Below, piece after piece: positions 17,047 through 19,393 of a stretch of DNA of 19,393 bases. Under the pieces are notes generated by a model. The model was not told where the DNA came from and ran no database searches. It saw nothing but the letters and a program-made list of their open reading frames with translations. Numbering within the stretch: the stretch's first letter is position 1; every line of letters begins with the position of its first letter. The position numbers were made by a program, and so were the translations under genes. Source of the stretch: Aphodomonas sp964553125 (lineage in GTDB: Bacteria; Bacillota; Clostridia; Christensenellales; Aristaeellaceae); contig CAZKJW010000043.1 in the NCBI GenBank assembly GCA_964553125.1, positions 1-19,393 on the forward strand, read 5' to 3'.

Positions 17047-17757
17047 GAAATAGACCGCTTTCGCGGCAGGAGAATCGGGCAAAGCGAGCAGCAAAAAACG
17101 GCGACACGGAAGTATGATTTGCTTGTGCACTGTCGGGTTGGGCTGCGATTCAGCGCGCCACGAGAAGAAACGGGCAAGACCGCTCCGCCGTGAACGCAGG
17201 ATACACGCTGGTCGTGCCGGTGAAATCAAACCGCTTTCGCGGCAGGGGAATCGGGCGAAGCGGGGGACGAAAAAGCGAGCAACAAAATACCCGGCAGCAT
17301 GGAAGCAAGATTCGCTTGCAAGCTGCCGTGGCGGGCTGCGCAGTGCGCCACGAGAAGAAACTGGCGAAACCGCCCCGGCGCGAACGCGGGGTACACGACC
17401 GGTCATGCCGGTGAAATCAAACCGCTTTCGCGGCAGGAAAGTCAGGCGAAGCGGGGGACGAAAAAGCGAGCAACAAAAAACCCGGCAACGCAGAAGCATG
17501 ATTTGCTTGCGCGCTGCCGGGCGAAATTCGGGCTGGGCTGCGATTTAGCGTGTCCCAAGAAGCAACCGGCGAAACCGCCCCCGGCGCGAACGCAGGATAC
17601 ACGACCGGTCATGCCGGTGAAACCAAACCGCTTTCGCGTCAGGGAAATTGAGCGAAGCGGGGGACGAAAAAGCGAGCAACAAAAAACCCGGCAGCGCAGA
17701 AGCATGATTTGCTTGTGCGCTGTCGGGGCGGGCTATGATTCAGTGCGCCGCGGGGCG
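17047..17757. repeat. Array of four related hairpin-bearing repeat units
   Basis: Units begin at 17047, 17222, 17413 and 17619; the last is cut short at about 17757. Conserved blocks in order are GAAATCAAACCGCTTTCGCG, GCGAAGCGGGGGACG, AAAAAGCGAGCAACAAAA, a hairpin, a GGCTGCG-type block, GAAACCGCC, GGCGCGAACGC and CACGACCGGTCATGCCGGT. Units 1 to 3 are close; unit 0 is more diverged and lacks the GCGGGGGACG block. The main hairpins lie at 17099-17137 (decayed), 17292-17328, 17481-17521 and 17687-17727. In units 0, 2 and 3 the hairpin is followed on the minus strand by T6. Small palindromes, CCGC-TTTC-GCGG and ACCGG-TCATG-CCGGT, recur in the units. This is not CRISPR, because units are long and contiguous. 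It could be a locally amplified intergenic element or tandem terminators. Confidence 0.9.
17681..17727 (-). terminator. Terminator-type hairpin after the DUF896 gene
   Basis: The hairpin of the last repeat unit: CCCGGCAGCGCA pairs with TGCGCTGTCGGG (one G-T), then after one G-G mismatch AAGCA pairs with TGCTT around TGATT, giving about 17 pairs. On the minus strand T6 (17681-17686) follows. It lies about 42 bases beyond the DUF896 stop at 17770 and is its most likely terminator. Confidence 0.75.
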
Positions 17758-17769
17758 CTCCGGTTTGCG

Positions 17770-17985
17770 TCAGTTCAGCTTTTCTGATTTTTTGCGCAGG
17801 GGCGTGAGCGTGCCGTCCGGCTCCTGAATGCGCACGCTTTGCAGCGTTTGCTCCATGCTCGCGCGGAACTCCTGAAGATACTGCGCGCGAAGGCGCTGCT
17901 GTTCGTCCGCTTCCTCGGGGGTCAGACCCTCCTCGCGCTTTTTCCGGGCCAGCTCGTTGATGCGAGTAATGCTTTCAGCGTTCAT
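17770..17985 (-). CDS. DUF896 / UPF0291 family small protein (YnzC-like)
   Basis: A 71-residue cytosolic protein with the DUF896 signature: ITRINELARKKREEGLTPEE at residues 6-25, then EQQRLRAQYLQEFRASM. The family forms a helical hairpin. In Bacillus subtilis its member YnzC is encoded beside yneA in an SOS-regulated operon, but its biochemical role is not known. Here no yneA or LexA-site neighbour is visible. SD GGAGGG lies 6 bases before ATG 17985. It stands alone: the rpsR terminator is upstream and the hairpin repeat array begins 12 bases after its stop. No clear promoter was found in the roughly 90 bases upstream. Confidence 0.9.
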   Translation of the reverse strand: MNAESITRINELARKKREEGLTPEEADEQQRLRAQYLQEFRASMEQTLQSVRIQEPDGTLTPLRKKSEKLN

Positions 17986-18074
17986 GTGTTTCCCTCCTTC
18001 ATGATGCGCAATAGATTTCGCCGCGCCGTGCGCCGCTTCCTGCCGGGAAAAGCGGGGCGCGAAGCGCCGCCGAT

Positions 18075-18104
18075 AAAAAACCGTCCCTCCATGCGGAAGG
18101 ACGG
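18075..18104 (-). terminator. Terminator of the rpsF-ssb-rpsR operon
   Basis: CCGTCCCTCC pairs with GGAAGGACGG around ATGC (one mismatch; 18081-18104). On the minus strand T6 follows (18075-18080). A CTCTTTTTT tract on the other side makes it usable in both directions. It lies 25 bases after the rpsR stop. Confidence 0.9.
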
Positions 18105-18129
18105 CTCTTTTTTCGGGCTTGTTGCCAGC

Positions 18130-18387
18130 TTATTCGGCGGTGTAGGGCAGCAGCGCGATGGCGCGCGCGCGCTTGATCGCCTCGGACAGCTGACGCTGAT
18201 GCTTGGCGCAGTTGCCGGTCATGCGGCGGGGCAGGATCTTACCGCGCTCGTTGGTGAAGCGGCGAAGACGATTCACGTCTTTGTAATCGATGAATTCAAT
18301 CTTATCTACGCAGAAGCTGCAGACCTTGCGGCGGGGTTTCCGGCCGCGAGGACGACGGGCAGCGCGATCTCCACGATCTTCGGACAT
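18130..18387 (-). CDS. rpsR: Small ribosomal subunit protein bS18
   Basis: An 85-residue ribosomal protein that binds 16S rRNA with S6 in the 30S platform. The core FIDYKDVNRLRRFTNERGKI and RRMTGNCAKHQRQLSEAIKR are unmistakable. It is the cysteine-bearing form: C23-S-F-C26 and C60-A-K-H63 make a complete zinc-type site, the state described for zinc-replete S18 paralogs. A basic N-terminal tail of about 20 residues is normal. AAGGAGG lies 9 bases before ATG 18387. It is third in the operon, 33 bases after ssb, with a terminator after its stop. Autoregulation through the S6:S18 leader upstream of rpsF is plausible. Confidence 0.98.
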   Translation of the reverse strand: MSEDRGDRAARRPRGRKPRRKVCSFCVDKIEFIDYKDVNRLRRFTNERGKILPRRMTGNCAKHQRQLSEAIKRARAIALLPYTAE

Positions 18388-18420
18388 TGCGTTAATCCTC
18401 CTTGATTTTTTGCGCTTCCA

Positions 18421-18852
18421 TTAGAAAGGAAGCTCATCCTCATCCACCTGAGTGAAGCCGGATTCGGCGGGAGAGAATCCCGACGGAGCGGCGGAAGCGG
18501 CGGGAGCCGCGGCATGCGGGGCATAGTCCCCGCTCTGCTGGGCGCTGGAAAGGAACTCGATATCGTCGGCGACGATGTCCACCGCCGTGCGCTTGGTTCC
18601 ATCCTGCGCGTCGTAGGTGCGAATCTGGATCTGACCGACCACGCAGACCCTGCGGCCCTTGGAAAGATACCGGGCGCAGAGATCGCCGAGCTGACGCCAC
18701 GCCGTGACGTTGAAGAAATCAACGTCGGGCTGACCTTCGGATTTCCTGCGGCGATTGACCGCAAGGCCGAAGGAGCACAGCGTCGTGCCCTGGGACGTGG
18801 TGCGGGTTTCAGGGTCCCTGGTAAGGTTTCCGATGAGAATAACCTTATTCAT
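18421..18852 (-). CDS. ssb: Single-stranded DNA-binding protein
   Basis: A 143-residue SSB that coats single-stranded DNA in replication and repair as a tetramer. The OB fold covers about residues 1-103 (NKVILIGNLTRDPETR, VDFFNVTAW, GRRVCVVGQI). A disordered Ala/Pro/Ser linker follows, then the acidic tip DEDELPF (137-143), through which SSB recruits partner proteins. The length is slightly short because the linker is short. The SD is weak (GCGGGTG region), so translation may depend on coupling to rpsF, whose stop is 26 bases upstream. The position between rpsF and rpsR is the conserved Firmicutes arrangement. Confidence 0.98.
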   Translation of the reverse strand: MNKVILIGNLTRDPETRTTSQGTTLCSFGLAVNRRRKSEGQPDVDFFNVTAWRQLGDLCARYLSKGRRVCVVGQIQIRTYDAQDGTKRTAVDIVADDIEFLSSAQQSGDYAPHAAAPAASAAPSGFSPAESGFTQVDEDELPF

Positions 18853-18878
18853 GCATCACACCCGCTTTCTCGTTTGTT

Positions 18879-19283
18879 TCAGGCTTCCGTCGCGGGTTCT
18901 TCCGCGGCAACGGGAGCTTCCTGCGCGGCAGGAGCTTCTTCAGCAACCGGAGCGACCGGACGCACCGGGATGGCGCGCGGCTTTACGCTGGTATGCTTTT
19001 CTTCCAGACGGATGACCAGATAACGCAGCACCTGCTCGTTGATCTGCAGAAGGCGCTCGATCTCCTGAGGAACTTCGGATTCAGCGCTGAAATTCACCAG
19101 CACATAGTAACCCTCGGTCTTGTAGTTGATGGCGTAAGCAAGGCGACGCTTGCCCCATTCATCGACCTTTTCCACCGTACCGCCGTTCGCGGCGATCTGT
19201 GCGGACACCTTTTCGATCAGCTCTTTGCGGGGAGCGTCTTCGAGGGCGGCGTCGATGATGTACATCATTTCGTATTTGTTCAA
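18879..19283 (-). CDS. rpsF: Small ribosomal subunit protein bS6
   Basis: A 134-residue ribosomal protein that pairs with S18 in the 30S platform. The S6 core is residues 1-98: NKYEMMYIID, EWGKRRLAYAINYKTEGYYV and INEQVLRYLVIRLEEK. Residues 99-134 are an Ala/Pro/Glu-rich acidic tail that the core fold does not need. The start codon is TTG at 19283: AAGGAGG is 9 bases upstream and the protein begins correctly with NKYE. The next in-frame ATG (residue 6) would remove the start of the first strand and lies 24 bases from the SD. It is first in the rpsF-ssb-rpsR operon. Confidence 0.97.
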   Translation of the reverse strand: MNKYEMMYIIDAALEDAPRKELIEKVSAQIAANGGTVEKVDEWGKRRLAYAINYKTEGYYVLVNFSAESEVPQEIERLLQINEQVLRYLVIRLEEKHTSVKPRAIPVRPVAPVAEEAPAAQEAPVAAEEPATEA

Positions 19284-19292
19284 ACCCTTTCA

Positions 19293-19299
19293 CCTCCTT
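19293..19299 (-). promoter_or_regulatory. Start-deciding SD of rpsF
   Basis: A perfect AAGGAGG 9 bases before a TTG codon and 24 bases before the first in-frame ATG. It therefore assigns the TTG start of rpsF. Confidence 0.85.
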
Positions 19300-19301
19300 A
19301 T

Positions 19302-19356
19302 GGACTCTGGCCCCGCGGAGAACGCGGAGCAAGGCGGCAATCCGCATTTTTGCGGA
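19302..19356 (-). promoter_or_regulatory. Structured rpsF leader, candidate S6:S18 autoregulatory site
   Basis: In the minus-strand leader an 8-bp hairpin (GCTCCGCG, loop TTCTC, CGCGGGGC; 19310-19330) sits inside a short outer stem (GGAT at 19340-19343 with GTCC at 19302-19305). The internal loop contains GCCGCC. A conserved CCG in a bulge between a stem and a hairpin is the described S6:S18-binding motif of rpsF leaders. A second hairpin, TCCGCA-AAAA-TGCGGA (19341-19356), shares bases with the outer stem, so the two cannot form together. Confidence 0.5.
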
Positions 19357-19375
19357 CTTTACATGCCAAATAGGG

Positions 19376-19384
19376 ATTATAGCA
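19376..19384 (-). promoter_or_regulatory. Extended -10 of the rpsF-ssb-rpsR operon
   Basis: Minus strand TGC-TATAAT: a consensus -10 with the TG extension. The -35 would lie just beyond the window edge. The start point near 19369 gives a leader of about 86 bases. Confidence 0.8.
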
Positions 19385-19393
19385 GAGTTTTGC

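Larger units (their letters stand above)
16896..17769. other. 874-base stretch without a gene
   Basis: The stretch holds the DUF6062 3' UTR, its terminator (17000-17024) and then the repeat array (17047-17757). Several frames stay open across it on both strands, but the successive repeat units start 175, 191 and 206 bases apart, none a multiple of three. A reading frame therefore shifts from unit to unit, and none of the frames has a convincing SD. I treat it as non-coding. Confidence 0.75.

Noticed and set aside
17047..17757. CRISPR array
   Set aside because: The repeated units are about 140-206 bases and contiguous, with no short direct repeats separated by unique spacers and no cas genes.
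16969..17787. Several overlapping open frames within the repeat array on both strands
   Set aside because: The units start 175, 191 and 206 bases apart, so frames shift at each unit. Similar peptides appear in several frames, which is what a non-coding repeat produces.

Overview
The window is a GC-rich (about 60%), gene-dense bacterial segment. Gene content and order point to a strictly anaerobic Firmicute of the class Clostridia, probably a gut lineage: a single-chain pyruvate:ferredoxin oxidoreductase, a DnaE1-type replicase, rpsF-ssb-rpsR, a DUF896/YnzC protein, a DUF6062 protein, a secreted SH3b protein, and strong AAGGAGG ribosome binding sites. The genus cannot be fixed from the sequence alone.

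Layout. 1-7411: two large minus-strand genes, dnaE (69-3593) and nifJ (3786-7325). They are separated by a bidirectional terminator palindrome and a second hairpin. nifJ has a perfect consensus promoter; dnaE appears to be transcribed from an extended -10 placed so close to its ATG that the mRNA may be leaderless. 7475-8675: a minus-strand pair, a small membrane protein overlapping a chloramphenicol-acetyltransferase-like gene, with its own promoter and terminator. 8786-12462: a plus-strand unit ychF - mnmE - secreted SH3b protein, running from a strong promoter to a terminator that overlaps the last stop codon. 12496-13350: a GNAT acetyltransferase with extra N- and C-terminal segments. 13366-16102: a minus-strand cluster of SPOR-like membrane protein, SDR oxidoreductase, HAD phosphatase and inorganic pyrophosphatase; a second promoter sits in the 3' end of the first gene and a terminator follows the last. 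16154-17024: a DUF6062 gene transcribed divergently. 17047-17757: a non-coding array of four related repeat units. 17770-17985: a DUF896 gene. 18075-19384: the rpsF-ssb-rpsR operon with a structured leader.

How the genes fit together. Most are housekeeping: replication (dnaE, ssb), translation (rpsF, rpsR, ychF), tRNA wobble modification (mnmE), central anaerobic carbon and electron flow (nifJ) and phosphate metabolism (ppa, HAD). I see no phage, transposase, CRISPR, tRNA or rRNA gene.

The two observations I consider most worth following are: (1) the 17047-17757 array, whose units each carry a hairpin with paired base changes between units and, in most copies, a T-tract on the minus strand, so they look like reiterated terminator-type RNA structures; and (2) the DUF6062 protein, which contains two copies of a CxxC ... 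GxCxxH module whose spacing matches the zinc-type cysteine pattern of the S18 protein encoded nearby.
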